Of a stretch of DNA of 64,000 bases, positions 1-11,149 are shown piece by piece. The stretch is from contig CM019719.1 of NCBI GenBank assembly GCA_009760885.1, forward strand, positions 41,041,584 to 41,105,583, read 5' to 3'. Positions within the stretch are counted from its first letter, which is position 1, and every line of letters begins with the position of its first letter. Under the pieces are notes generated by a model that searched no databases, was not told the origin of the DNA, and saw only the letters and a list, made by a program, of their open reading frames with translations. This DNA comes from Achatina immaculata. Taxonomy: Eukaryota; Mollusca; Gastropoda; Stylommatophora; Achatinidae. The translations under genes were made by a program, and so were the position numbers.

Positions 1-2010
1 TACGCAGGCCAAAGATATCTTAGTAACAACAGCTAAAGACATGGTTCCAGTAAAGAAAACACAAAAGAATAGATGGATCACAGCAGGTACACTAGAACTG
101 ATAAAACAATGTAGAGAAATGAAGACGCAATGGAGAGTGACAAACAACAACAAAGATAAATATAAAACTTTAACAAAAGAAGTACGAAGAAACATAAGAA
201 AAGACAAAAAACAATACATACAAGATTGTTGTGAAAGAATAGAAGAACATCAGAGGTGTGGAAGAGATAGTGAAATGTTTAAAGAAATGAAGACATTGAT
301 GAGAAATGTCACACCTAAGCTAAATGTAATTTGTGATGAGATGGGGAATACCCTGACAGAGACAGAGGAAATTCTGGAAAGATGGAAGGATTATTGCAAA
401 AGAATATATGAAACAACCGACTGTGGAAGCAGAAATCAACAGTGTGAATTATTATTGGAGGAGAAAGAACCCGAGCCGACAATGGAAGAAGTTTTATGGG
501 CAATAAAGAGTCTGAAAAATGGTAAATCACCAGGATGTGATGAGATAACCGCTGAATTTATTAAAGCAGGAGGAAAGGAGTGTGCAACAATCTATCATGC
601 ACTATGTAAAAAGATATGGCATTCAGGTATTTGGCCAAAAGAATGGAAAAGAACTGTATTCATACCATTGCCAAAAAAGGGTAACCTGAAATTATGCACC
701 AACTACAGAACTGTTGCCCTGATTAGTCATGCCAGTAAAATTCTGTTAAAAATCATAATGGGTAGACTTCGAAAGAAAATAGAAGAAGAAGTCAATATGG
801 TCCAAGCTGGCTTCAGGCAAGGAAGAGGATCAAGAGATCATATATTCAATCTAAGATTAATAATAGAGAAATGCAGGGAGTTTAATGTGAATCTATATTT
901 ATCCTTTATAGACTACTCAAAGGCATTTGATTGTGTACAACACCAGAAACTTTGGGAAATAATGGAAAAAATGGGATTTCCAACACATTTGATACAATTA
1001 ACATCACTGCTGTATTTAGACCAACAAGCAGCAGTAAGAATAAATGGTGAAACAACAAGTTGGTTTGACATAAAACAAGGGGTCCGTCAGGGGTGCATAT
1101 TGTCACCCTACTTATTTAACTTGTATACTGAAAATATAATGAGGAATGTTAGAGAAGATGTAGACAAAGAATATTACGATGCCATAACAGTTGGAGGTTA
1201 TGAAATACCAGAGATTAGATATGCTGATGACACAGTATTGCTGTCTACAACAAAAGAAGGAATGGAAAAACTAATTATGTCAGTCCGCAAGAACAGCGAA
1301 GAGCACAACCTCTATCTTAATGCAAAGAAAACTAAAGTGATGACAACTGACAAAACAAACAAGGCAACTGAAATATGTATCAGTGAGGAAAAACTGGAAG
1401 AAGTGGAGAGTTTTGAATATCTTGGATCACTACTAACTAATAATGGAGATACAATGAGGGAAATTAAAAGGAGGACATCTATTGCTCTTCAGAAAGTAAA
1501 ACAAATAAAGAATCTGTGGAGAGGAGCAGACAGAACCACAAAAATAAGATTTTTAAGGGCATGCATCTTTCCCATCGCAACATATGCCTGTGAGACCTGG
1601 ACACTTAACAAAACAGCTGAGAAGCACATAAATGCCTTTGAATGTAAATGCTATAGAAGAGTTCTCCAAATATCGTGGACACAAAAAAGAACAAATATAT
1701 CTATACTACAAGAGCTTAATATTGAAGAAGGCTGGCTAGTAAAGAGGATTAAAGAGAGAAAACTTAAATATTTTGGACACATTAAACGTCATGATAATTT
1801 AGAGAAGACCGTATTGGAAGGATACATAATGGGAAAAAGAAAAAGAGGAAGACCGAAACGAAGATGGCTGCAAGACATCGTTGATGATCTGGAAATGGAT
1901 GCAGCAGCAGCAGGGCATCTTGCTCACAACCGAGAGGCCTACAGGAGTGCTGTTTGGGAGGCAAAGTTCCGCAAGGGACATGCAAAGGAATGAATGAATT
2001 AAAATGCAGC
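1..2010 (+). mobile_element. RTE family A copy 1, 3' part
   Basis: The element carries the long RT frame and ends about 17 bases after the stop codon in a short AATG-type tail. The other family A copies share this 3' end (TCCGCAAGGGACATGCAAA) and carry tails of TGAA or TGAC. The 5' end lies outside the window, so length and TSD cannot be judged. Confidence 0.82.
2..1993 (+). CDS. RTE-clade LINE reverse transcriptase (family A copy 1), 5' partial
   Basis: The frame is open from the window edge to a TGA at 1991-1993. The first ATG, at 41, is internal, so the true start lies upstream. The product copies element RNA into DNA at a nicked target. Counting from the ATG, the RT core shows FIDYSKAFD with the first catalytic Asp at residue 291, GVRQGCILSP at 347-356 and YADD at 394-397, so all three catalytic Asp are present. 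The basic C-terminus carries KRKRGRPKRRW followed by a Trp/Arg-rich tail, as in Bov-B/RTE proteins. The apurinic-type endonuclease expected upstream is outside the window. No internal stop or frameshift is seen over 650 residues, unlike every other copy here. RTE clade is inferred from motif order and resemblance to Bov-B. Confidence 0.88.
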   Translation, partial: TQAKDILVTTAKDMVPVKKTQKNRWITAGTLELIKQCREMKTQWRVTNNNKDKYKTLTKEVRRNIRKDKKQYIQDCCERIEEHQRCGRDSEMFKEMKTLMRNVTPKLNVICDEMGNTLTETEEILERWKDYCKRIYETTDCGSRNQQCELLLEEKEPEPTMEEVLWAIKSLKNGKSPGCDEITAEFIKAGGKECATIYHALCKKIWHSGIWPKEWKRTVFIPLPKKGNLKLCTNYRTVALISHASKILLKIIMGRLRKKIEEEVNMVQAGFRQGRGSRDHIFNLRLIIEKCREFNVNLYLSFIDYSKAFDCVQHQKLWEIMEKMGFPTHLIQLTSLLYLDQQAAVRINGETTSWFDIKQGVRQGCILSPYLFNLYTENIMRNVREDVDKEYYDAITVGGYEIPEIRYADDTVLLSTTKEGMEKLIMSVRKNSEEHNLYLNAKKTKVMTTDKTNKATEICISEEKLEEVESFEYLGSLLTNNGDTMREIKRRTSIALQKVKQIKNLWRGADRTTKIRFLRACIFPIATYACETWTLNKTAEKHINAFECKCYRRVLQISWTQKRTNISILQELNIEEGWLVKRIKERKLKYFGHIKRHDNLEKTVLEGYIMGKRKRGRPKRRWLQDIVDDLEMDAAAAGHLAHNREAYRSAVWEAKFRKGHAKE

Positions 2011-3010
2011 TTATTACCCACAACTTGAAGCAATATGAAATAGTTAAATAGTGCAACCATTTCTTTAAATTGCGTGAGTGAATTAGTTCACATTCACATG
2101 GAGGCGAATGGCATCCTTTGAGCTATCTAAGAAATGAAACACGGAAGTTGTCATTGTGAAATACACGCAAGCAAAAGTTATACGATTTCTGAAATATTTA
2201 TGACTTCTCTCTGACTTACCTCAGTTATTACTGCCCTTTGTTAAATGCGGAAGCATATTGTGATAAGACTGACAAATGGAGTTTACCAAGGTATACTAGG
2301 CTATCTGACTGGTTTGACTTTTTACTGTGTTAATGATGTATACGACATACGCGTTTCTATTTTGTTCACTTTCATCCTCTAATATGGATCTACAGTTCAC
2401 TCATTCCTGTGTATCGTTGTAGAACAATGAAGGGACTGATTCCTTTACTTTTCACCTGTTATTCTCGTTATTATGGACACGCTCTGTTGACCACACTTTG
2501 AAGTATGACTAATAAACTCATCTCACGGGAGCTGCAAGCTTTGACTCTTTCACCCCAAAACAAAACTGGTAGTGTTGGTTTACACACCGTAACTACCTAT
2601 GAGTATTAATGCTCAGAGCGAAATTTAGAGAAATGTCTAAATAAAATGAAACGTAGCTCATTTCTAAACCAACCTATACTCTTTTTAAATTATATAGTAA
2701 CATCCTTCCAGCTTCTTTCCGTAAAATTTGTCATCAAAATTTATTCTGGCAGAGCATGAAAAGTAATTTAGAAGCGAAAGAGTTAAAGTTTTTTTTTTTT
2801 TTGCGAGGACCGTACAGGGAATTGGTGAAGCCCTAGAGTGGAGCCAGGAACCGGGCTACCCATAAAACATCGCTCCGTAGGAACCCCATCAGAGCCCATT
2901 AGGCTAGGCCGAAGAAGTTCGCTTGTTGCAGTTTATCTGAGCAGCTAAATAGAGCAGACGAAGGCTCTGAATAATTATAAATAAACAGAATTTTAAAAAG
3001 TATATTACAT
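2011..3010. other. unassigned AT-rich stretch
   Basis: I see no gene. There is a poly-T run near 2790-2803, followed by a GC-richer block to about 2940 that could be an old SINE, but I find no clear A or B box. Confidence 0.5.
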
Positions 3011-3855
3011 TTGGATCGTAGGGATAACATGGTTTTCGTCTGCTCTAGTCAAATGTTCAGTTATCTTGCACTGTTCTATATCAGTAAAGCCATACTGGCG
3101 GTCACATCCGGCCATTATGTTGGAGAAAACGTGCATCATGAAAGGGATGTAGCAAACGCTGTCATCGTCACGCCAGTTAACTTGAATGACAAGCTTATTT
3201 CATATTTTGATGTAGCTAGCTTTTTTTTTCCTTTAATGGCGACAGTGTTCATGTTTTGAAATGTTTTACTGTTTTACGAGTATTTCTATTACTCTGCTTC
3301 GTATCCAGTCGCTAGTCCGGTGACCTGAGAATGTAACACAGTGTCTTATAAAGTAAAATAGTACTATTAATAATGATCTTATTATTATTATTATTAGCAA
3401 TCATTATTGTTATGATTGTTATCGATTAGTTGGAACAAAGATAGGAAACGAATGCAACGGGACAGAAAATTTGAGAACCTGTGGGAGAGAGATTCACAAG
3501 GCACTAGTGGTAAGGCTACAGCAAGATAGGATGGCACTGACAGAAATGCAAAAAAGAGGAGATATACTCAGATCACAATAGACTAATGAACGATATACGC
3601 AACGAACAGCTGATAGGCCAGACATGTTTATTTCTGTGGAACCAACCAGGACGCAGAGAGAAACCAGCTGACCAGTAGATGATCTAGAGGAAGGGCTTCT
3701 ACCACCGATTGGACAAATGGGGAAACGGACTTAAAGAATATATAAACGGATACATAGATAGACTTTAAAAAATAGGAAAGAGGTATGGAGAAAACGAAGG
3801 AAAAATGAAGAATTAGAGACGAAGATGAGACAGTTATGAGATGTACAGTTAGAAC
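3011..3855. other. unassigned stretch with short ATT repeat
   Basis: An 82-residue frame at 3011-3259 has no recognisable domain and is probably chance. A short (ATT)n lies near 3379-3396. The part from 3430 to 3850 is purine-rich on the + strand with no readable frame. Confidence 0.45.
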
Positions 3856-3859
3856 TAGT

Positions 3860-4850
3860 CAACATGTGACTAAACGTAGAATCATACGAGGAAAGTCTTC
3901 AGAATTAGTTATCCACGCGTTTCTGATCTAGTACAGTACAGAGTTAGGAACTGCAGTCGTATTGCTCGCGTATAGTAGATTTGAAGTGGCGAACAATGTT
4001 TAATTGCTCTGCTTGTGACAGCATAAGCTGGGAGTTGGAGAAATCTATTGATAGAACAGCACATACAGAACAATGCACAGAAAGTTAATAGGAAATTGAC
4101 GTCCCAGGGGCACAGACACTTGGAGACTAATGGGACATGGAGGACGAAGCAGTATAGAGAGAGACATAGGCGGACCGAAGCGGGACTCGGGATGGTGACA
4201 CGATCAACAGGACAGGGAGGTAGACAAATAGGGCCAGGAGACCCTGACGTAGACGGAAGGAAAATATAGTTGTGTAGAATTTGAGGAGCGTCGAGAAATG
4301 ATGGATAAATAAAAACATTTGAAAACTTGACAATGATCGCGTACCTCTTTCCATTCGTTATTTGTTGGGAGAAGTTGATTCGTTGGGTTTTTGATAACAG
4401 TTGAATGTTGAAGGGCACGGTCAGCAGTTAGGAAATTGGTTTGCTGGGTTGTTGAGAACAACTGAAGCAAACCCACGATCACCACGAAATATCCGCGTGA
4501 AATAGGTCACTCACCTGCCACAGAGGGTAGAATGTGATAGATTCGAAGTTGTGAACAATGCTTAAGTGCTTCTGCGACGACCACAAAGGGATGAATTTTT
4601 TTTATGGTGTCTTATTCCACCAAATGAAGAATCTGAACCATTATTAGACCACATTAAACGGAACCAGTAACCCGTACAGCAGACTTGATTAATTGAAACT
4701 CGTAGTATCTGTAAGACTCTTCGTGATGTGTGCAAGTGTGTGAAAATAGCGTCTCTTTGTGCCCCTCGAAGATTGCAAGATGAAGTGAATCTATAAATGA
4801 CATTAACTTCTAGCAAAATTGACATTGCAAAACCAAATAGTCATCGCGGC
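3860..4850. repeat. diverged relative of the 490-bp repeat at 46857 and 49354
   Basis: Two blocks, near 3937-4015 and 4535-4590, share word order with the 490-bp direct repeats, for example GAGTTAGGAA, then GTAGATT, then GAACAATG, then a TGCTT-like word. The intervening 4070-4270 is purine-rich, like 46680-46856. The match is weak and read by eye, so this may be a degraded copy of the same element or coincidence. Confidence 0.3.
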
Positions 4851-5160
4851 CGCATTCAACACAGAGGAAGTGGAACGAAGAAGCAAGAGAGGAAAGAGCT
4901 GAAGACGGTAATATTCGAAAATCTATGAATTACTGTAAGATTATTTCTATTAAAGATTTAGAAAAAAAAGATGTGACGAGGATGAATTAAAGACCAAGAT
5001 ACCAGGTTAGGAGATCATAGCAATGCCACGCCCTTACATCAAATTAGAATATTTATATGAGGCTCACTGACATTAACATTGGCAATAAATCTATATGATA
5101 AGAATAATATAAAAATGATGAACAGTAATGACTGCTTTATATATATATATTAAACATGAT
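4851..5160. other. unassigned AT-rich stretch
   Basis: No frame or repeat is recognised apart from a short (AT)n near 5141-5150. Confidence 0.45.
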
Positions 5161-5788
5161 TTTTATTTCTTTATGTTTGTTTAACAACATTTTTAGGAAG
5201 AGTGGCATGTGCTATACATTTTTTATGGAGAGTAATGTGTGGGAGTTGTTTTTCTTTTGTGCGGAGTGATGCGTGATAGTTTTTCTATGGAGAGTAAGAT
5301 GTGATAGACGAATAGTTTTTGTACATAAAACTAAACATACAAATATACTCAAAATTACTGCAGTAAGGTTGTGATAATAAAAAAAAATGTTAAGACTATT
5401 TAAAAAAGTAGAAACAGCTTTATTAATTAACGGGCACACAGTTTCTGCTTATATCTTGATCATGTAACAACATACAGGACAAATAGATATGAAAAGAAGA
5501 AAATTCTCGTCAATGATACACAAGTAATAAGAATTGGGGGGGGGGGGGGCGGGGAAAAATAGAAGAAGGGGAGTAGTCCGCTATGATTGGGGGGGGGGGG
5601 GGGGTTGCATGGATGTATGGAGAATAACGTGTGTGTGTGTGGAGGGAGGTGTTTGTATGGAGAATAACGTATGGGGTTTTTTGTATAGAGAATAATGCTT
5701 GGGACTGTTTCTGTGGAGAAGAAAGTGTGGGAGTTTGTGTTTGATTAGTAATGTTGGAAATTTTTGCGTGGATAGGAATTTGGGGTGT

Positions 5789-6263
5789 TTTTATATGGAG
5801 GGTAATGTATAAGAAGGTTTTTATATGGAGGGTAATGTGTAAGAAGGTTTTTATATGGAGGGTAATGTGTAAGAAGGTTTTTATATGGAGGGTAATGTGT
5901 AAGAAGGTTTTTATATGGAGGGTAATGTGTAAGAAGGCTTTTATATGGAGGGTAGTGTGTAGGAAGGTTTTTATATGGAGGGTAATGTGCAGGAAGGTTT
6001 TTATATGGAGGGTAATGTGTAAGAAGGTTTTTATATAGAGGGTAATGTGTAAGAAGGTTTTTATATGGAGGGTAATGTGTAAGAAGGTTTTTATATGGAG
6101 GGTAATGTGTAGGAAGGTTTTCATATGGAGGGTAATGTGTAGGAAGGTTTTTATATGGAGGGTAATGTGTAGGAAGGTTTTTATATGGAGGGTAATGTGC
6201 AGGAATGTTTTTATATGGAGAGTAGTGTGTAGGAAGGTTTTTATATGGAGGGTAATGTGTAGG
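5789..6263. repeat. homogeneous core of the 30-bp minisatellite
   Basis: About 16 near-identical 30-bp units lie in phase with the sequence rows, differing mainly at AAGAAGG versus AGGAAGG. Because 30 is a multiple of three, the + strand reads as a 10-residue repeat ([10 protein letters not shown]) and the - strand as [10 protein letters not shown]. The array resumes at 7592 after the LINE insertion. Confidence 0.92.
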
Positions 6264-7580
6264 TTTATAGCACTACCAAAGAAACCAGGTGCAAAGGAAT
6301 GTGACGACCACCGGACTATCAGCCTCTCATGTCACATAACAAAGCTACTTCTGAGAATAATTATGAGAAGAACAAGGAAAAAGATAAAAATGGAAATAGC
6401 AGATGAACAGTTTGGATTTGTTGAAGGAAAGGGAACACACAATGCCATTTATGCTTTACGAACACTAACAGAAAGAGCTTTAGAAGTACAGAAAGATCTC
6501 TACTTATGCTTCATTGATTACACCAAGGCATTTGACAAGGTGAAACATAATGAAATTATTAAAATGCTTGAAGACATCAATATAGACGGCAAAGACCTGA
6601 GGATTGTAAAACATCTATACTGGCAGCAAGAAGCAGCAGTTCGAGTTGAAAATAGAACTGGAAAATATCAACCTATAAAACAAGGGGTGCGACAAGGATG
6701 TGTACTATCTCCAGACCTTTTTTCTCTGTATAGCGAGAATATTCTAAGAACAATCATCACAGAACCAGGCATAAAAATTGGAGGATACAATACTAACAAC
6801 CTTCGGTATGCTGACGACACAGTACTGATAGCAGAGAACCAACAAGACCTGCAAAATCTCTTGGATAAAGTCGCCAAAGAAAGTGAACAGAAAGGCCTTA
6901 CTTTGAACATCAAAAAGACAGAGACTATGGTTATATCTAAGAAACAGACTCCACCAGCATGCAGTATTAAATTAAACGGAACTGTTCTAAAGCAGGTGCA
7001 GAAATTCAAATACCTTGGAGCAGTAATAACTTCAGATGGGAAATGCAGAACAGAAATTAGGAACAGAATAGGCCAAGCAAAGACTGCATTTCAGAGAATG
7101 AGAAACATAGTGACCAACACATCCTTATCAATGAATGTTAGAAAACGAGTCCTAAAATGCTATATTGAACCTATCTTGTTATATGGAAGTGAATCATGGA
7201 CAATAGGCAAGTCTGCACAAAAATCATTGGAAGCAGCAGAAATGTGGTTTATTAGAAGAATGTTGCGAATCCCCTGGACGGCAAAAATAACTAATGAGGA
7301 ATGTAGGAGAAGAGCTGGAGAGACAAAAAACCTTGTCAAAAAGATAAGAGAGAGACAAGGTACTTTCATAGGACATGCAATGAGAAGAGGGGGCATTGAA
7401 AATATTATAACAACAGGAAAAATAGAAGGAAGAAGATCAAGAGGAAGACCAAGAGAAATGATACTGGACAGTCTGGCGGGATGGTGTGAGAGGAGATCAC
7501 CAACTGAGCTGATGGCATGCATGAAGGATCGCGTACTCTGGAGAAGCATAATAGCCAACGCCAGTCGGCACGGCACATGA
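6264..7580 (+). CDS. RTE family B reverse transcriptase, 5'-truncated
   Basis: About 438 residues of RT are continuous to the TGA at 7578-7580. The sequence begins at [18 protein letters not shown], then shows FIDYTKAFD with its Asp at codon 6516, [10 protein letters not shown], and YADD at 6807-6818, so the catalytic Asp residues are kept. The C-terminus has the RTE-type [12 protein letters not shown] motif. The frame is accidentally open upstream through the minisatellite, giving a chimeric 511-residue frame starting at 6045. That ATG is repeat and not a real start. The truncated element lacks endonuclease and cannot be autonomous. Confidence 0.85.
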   Translation, partial: FIALPKKPGAKECDDHRTISLSCHITKLLLRIIMRRTRKKIKMEIADEQFGFVEGKGTHNAIYALRTLTERALEVQKDLYLCFIDYTKAFDKVKHNEIIKMLEDINIDGKDLRIVKHLYWQQEAAVRVENRTGKYQPIKQGVRQGCVLSPDLFSLYSENILRTIITEPGIKIGGYNTNNLRYADDTVLIAENQQDLQNLLDKVAKESEQKGLTLNIKKTETMVISKKQTPPACSIKLNGTVLKQVQKFKYLGAVITSDGKCRTEIRNRIGQAKTAFQRMRNIVTNTSLSMNVRKRVLKCYIEPILLYGSESWTIGKSAQKSLEAAEMWFIRRMLRIPWTAKITNEECRRRAGETKNLVKKIRERQGTFIGHAMRRGGIENIITTGKIEGRRSRGRPREMILDSLAGWCERRSPTELMACMKDRVLWRSIIANASRHGT

Positions 7581-7591
7581 TGATGATGATG
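6264..7591 (+). mobile_element. RTE family B copy 1, 5'-truncated, inserted in the minisatellite
   Basis: The insertion is bounded by a perfect 10-bp direct repeat AATGTGTAGG at 6254-6263 and 7592-7601. The 3' end is a short (TGA)n tail at 7578-7591. The 5' end is truncated within the RT domain. The target was a minisatellite unit, so the TSD is also part of the repeat. That weakens the TSD slightly, but the element borders are unambiguous. Confidence 0.88.
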
Positions 7592-8022
7592 AATGTGTAG
7601 GAAGGTTTTTATATGGAGGGTAATGTGTAGAAAGGTTTTTATATGGAGAATGATGTGTGTGTGTGTGGGGGGGGAGTTGTATGGAGGGTAACATGTGTGG
7701 AACTGTTTATATGGAGAGTAAAGTGTGAGAGTTTTTGTATGATTAATAATGTTTGGGAGTTTTATATGGAAAGTGATTTGTAGGTGTTTTTGTATGGAGA
7801 ATAATGCGTAGGGTTTTTTGTATGAAGAGTATTTGGGAAATGGGAGTGGTTTGTATGAAGAGTAATGTATAGGGGTTTTGCATGAAGAGTCATTCCTGAG
7901 AGTTTTCATTATGAGAATAACGTGTGGGATTGTTTCTACAGAAAGTAATATGTGAGAGTTTCTTCCATGGAAAGCAATGTGTGAGAGTTTTCCTGTGAAC
8001 AGTAATGTTTAGAAGCGTTTCT

Positions 8023-8977
8023 ATGGAGGTAAGTGTGCGCCTGTATTTCTCTAGATTTGTGAGCTGCAGTATTTATACTGAGAGAAATTTGTGATCGTAT
8101 TTCTTCTACGATTAGATGGGTTATTACATTAGGGATTTCTAGTGGGGGTAATGCCTGACAGCATGTCATCAGAGAGTAATGTATTTTCTCTCTCTCTCTC
8201 TCCCTCTCTCTCTCTCTCTCGTTATTCCGAACGTAAGTGTAACCAATAGTTTCCAATCTAGAGACGTCCTAAGCAAATTGTTCTTAATGTCTTACGTAGC
8301 TTTCTCTTTACACACAAAAATGAGAGTTCTTTACCGTTAATTTGTAGTTGAGGAACACTCAGTAGGTTTTCCCTTCGAACTAGATCAGCCAGGAGCGGGA
8401 GTCTATTAAAGAGTGCTGGTAATCAAGAGTGTGAACTTGACGCTAAATTAATTACGATCATTGAACACTTGGCTCGCGCCTCAGGCTGTAGAACGGGTGA
8501 AGGGAGTGCAATTTTTGTATGTCAAATTTGTGGTGAAAAGTTCTGAAAAAAAGGAGACGTGCATGAAAGACTTTATTAGTAATTAAATAAAGACTTAGTG
8601 AAGTTTATTAGGAGGAGGTTTTTCAGTAGCCTTGGTGGTGCGTTTATTTATTTATTTTTTATTTTTTAATGAGAGACCTTGAAAACTGACGGAATGTGAG
8701 ATAGAGGACAAAGATCCCCTTCCTGGTCGGTCGTTGTGTCTACTGTGCCTAGTATTGGTGATAAGAGACGATGGTGAATTACCGTGTATAAAGATTCATT
8801 TTTATGAATACGAGCCAGTTCAAATTTCAGTTTTCGAAATCTTTAAAGGCCAATGACATGTGTAAGATGGGCAGAAATAAGAACATAGTAAACCTAGTTG
8901 TGGTGGCAACGAAGAAGCGTAGAATAAATAAGGGTCAGGGACTGGTCAGTACTGGAGGTGCGCAACTCCGAGAAAGT
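8023..8977. other. unassigned; contains a CT microsatellite
   Basis: A (TC)n tract lies at about 8186-8220 and a T-rich patch near 8641-8670. No gene is recognised. Confidence 0.5.
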
Positions 8978-8987
8978 CTGACCCAGT

Positions 8988-9960
8988 CATTCATTCATTC
9001 ATTCATTCATTTGCATGTCCCTTGCGGAACTTTGCCTCCCAAACAGCACTCCTGTAGGCCTCTCGGTTGTGAGCAAGATGGCCTGCTGCTGATGCACCAA
9101 TTTGCAGATCATCAAGATGTCCTGCAGCCATCTTCGCCTTGGTCTTCCTCTCTTTCTTTTTCCCATTATGTACCCTTCTAAGACGTTTTTTTTTCCAGAT
9201 TATCATGACGTTTAATGTGTCCAAAATATTTAAGCTTTCTCTCTTTAATCCTCTTTACCAGCGAGCCTTCTTCAATATTAAGTTCTTGTAGTATGGATAC
9301 ATTTGTTCTTTTTTGTTGTGTCCATGATATTTGAAGAACCCTTCTGTAGCATTTACATTCAAAGGCATTTATGTGTTTCTCAGCTGTTTTGTTAAGTGTC
9401 CACGTTTCACAGGCATATGTTGTCATGGGGAAAATGCATGCCCTTAAAAATCTTATTTTTGTAGTTCTGTCTGTTCCTCTCCATAGATTTTTAAAAGTTA
9501 TTTTAATTTCTAAAGAGCGATAGATGTCGTTTTAATTTCCCTCATTGTATCTCCATTATTAGTAGTGATCCAAGTTATTCAAAACTCTCCATTCTTTCAG
9601 TTTTTTCCTCATTGATACATATATCAGCTGCCTTGTTTGTTTTGTCAGTTGTCATCAATTTAGTTTTCTTCGCATTAAGATAGAGGTTGTGCTCTTCGCT
9701 GTTCTTATGGACAGACATAATTAGTTTTTCCATTCCGTTTTGTGTTGTGGACAGTAATACTGTATCATCAGCATATCTAATCCCTGGTATTTGTTAGCCT
9801 CCAGTTGTTATGGCATCGTAATGTTCTTTGTCTACATCTTCTCTAACATTCCTCATTATATTCTCAGTATACAAGTCAAATAAATAAGGCAACAATATGC
9901 ACATCTGACGGACTCTTTGTTTTATGTCAAACTAAATTGTTGTTTCACCATTTATTCTTA
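8988..9960 (-). mobile_element. RTE family A copy 2, 5'-truncated, with TSD
   Basis: Flanked by a perfect 10-bp direct repeat CTGACCCAGT at 8978-8987 and 9961-9970. Read on the minus strand it runs from the RT region around motif GVRQG to the C-terminus ending FRKGHANE, then a (TGAA)n tail at the low-coordinate end. Frames on the minus strand at 9003-9224 and 9178-9426 overlap out of phase, so the coding part is frameshifted. Stops also break the YADD region. Confidence 0.9.
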
Positions 9961-10096
9961 CTGACCCAGTACATAAAGAAAATGTGAGAGAATTTAAACA
10001 GGTCGTGATTTGTACAGTTCAGCACGTAGGAAATGCCAGCGATTCGGAGGAGGTCATGTTTTTGTTTAAACGCGAATGAGTATGTTTATTCGTTGA

Positions 10097-10099
10097 TGG

Positions 10100-10138
<39 letters not shown>

Positions 10139-10160
10139 ATGTGTGTGTGTGTGTGTTTGT
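10097..10160. repeat. (TA)n(TG)n microsatellite
   Basis: A TA run passes into a TG run, a common compound dinucleotide repeat. Confidence 0.9.
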
Positions 10161-10890
10161 GTGTGTCTGTGTGCGTGTGTTGGGTTAGCATCTGTTTATA
10201 TTCTGTGATGTGGACGCGTGCACACTGTGCTGTTGACTCCTCCGATCCACCCCGACCCAGTCAGGTACGATTGTGTTAGTTGAATGGTACATGAAAAATC
10301 ATAATTGCATTACAACATAATTGTTCTATGTAAGATTTTGATGTTTTAATAACATGCGATGATGGTTTTATATGTGCACATAAAAATGCATTATTGAGTT
10401 TTATGTACATGCATTTTGTATACATTTCTTGCCAATTAGTTCCTTTGATTACAGTCATTAACGAGTAATGATTACTCAATCATTAACGACGAAAGTTGGA
10501 GATTGTGTATGAAACGATTTTGTCGTAAATCAAACTAACTCACATACGTAAGATGTTTATTGATCTCAGTTATTTCAGTGTTGGTACCTTTTGAAGGAAC
10601 CAAGTATATTGAAAGAAATTGATTTGAGTTTGTTGATAACAATATAAACTGATGATCTACTGATGAAGAATCGTTATTTGTGTCTTTTTTATCCTTCTTT
10701 ACTGTAAAGTTTTGACGTGTAGGAATTAATGAGAAATAGGACAGAGCGAAGAACAGATCACAGACAAGATTGAAATTGTTAATCTTTCCATATTATAATC
10801 TGTTGATGTGCAACGCGCTGTACATATAAAATATCGAACGATAGATAACATAACAGATGAATCGTTTCCTGAATTAACTACACTGGCCAA
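10161..10890. other. unassigned AT-rich stretch
   Basis: No frame, RNA or repeat is recognised. Confidence 0.5.
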
Positions 10891-11149
10891 CACACATTTT
10901 GGTGCCTCAAATGTTAGACCTGTTTCTGGGTATATTTGACCTGTTGATTCCAAAAAATGGCACCAGTTTTTCCACTATCAGCTCTAGTTTTTGAAATACA
11001 GAACATATGCTATATACCACTCTCACTCTACTCGCCCATAACAAATCAATATATTTTAATGTAGTGTTTAAATTAATATCTTTTAAGTAAACATATTAAA
11101 ATAAAATAAAAGTGTACTACATGAAAAACTATTTATTTCATACCAAAAG

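Larger units (their letters stand above)
5215..8020. repeat. minisatellite of about 30 bp, whole array including degenerate flanks
   Basis: Variants of a unit containing TTTTATATGGAGGGTAATG recur across about 2.8 kb. The edges (5215-5790 and 7650-8020) are degenerate, with changed words such as TATGGAGAATAACG. The middle is nearly uniform. Runs of G near 5537-5550 and 5589-5604 and short GT stretches interrupt it. The array is split by an RTE family B insertion. Long frames on both strands here are translated repeat, not genes. Confidence 0.85.

Noticed and set aside
1782..2060. Minus-strand frames opposite the RTE C-terminus
   Set aside because: Shadows of the + strand RT frame.
3011..3259. 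82-residue frame with hydrophobic segments
   Set aside because: Short, single, no family resemblance and no supporting context.
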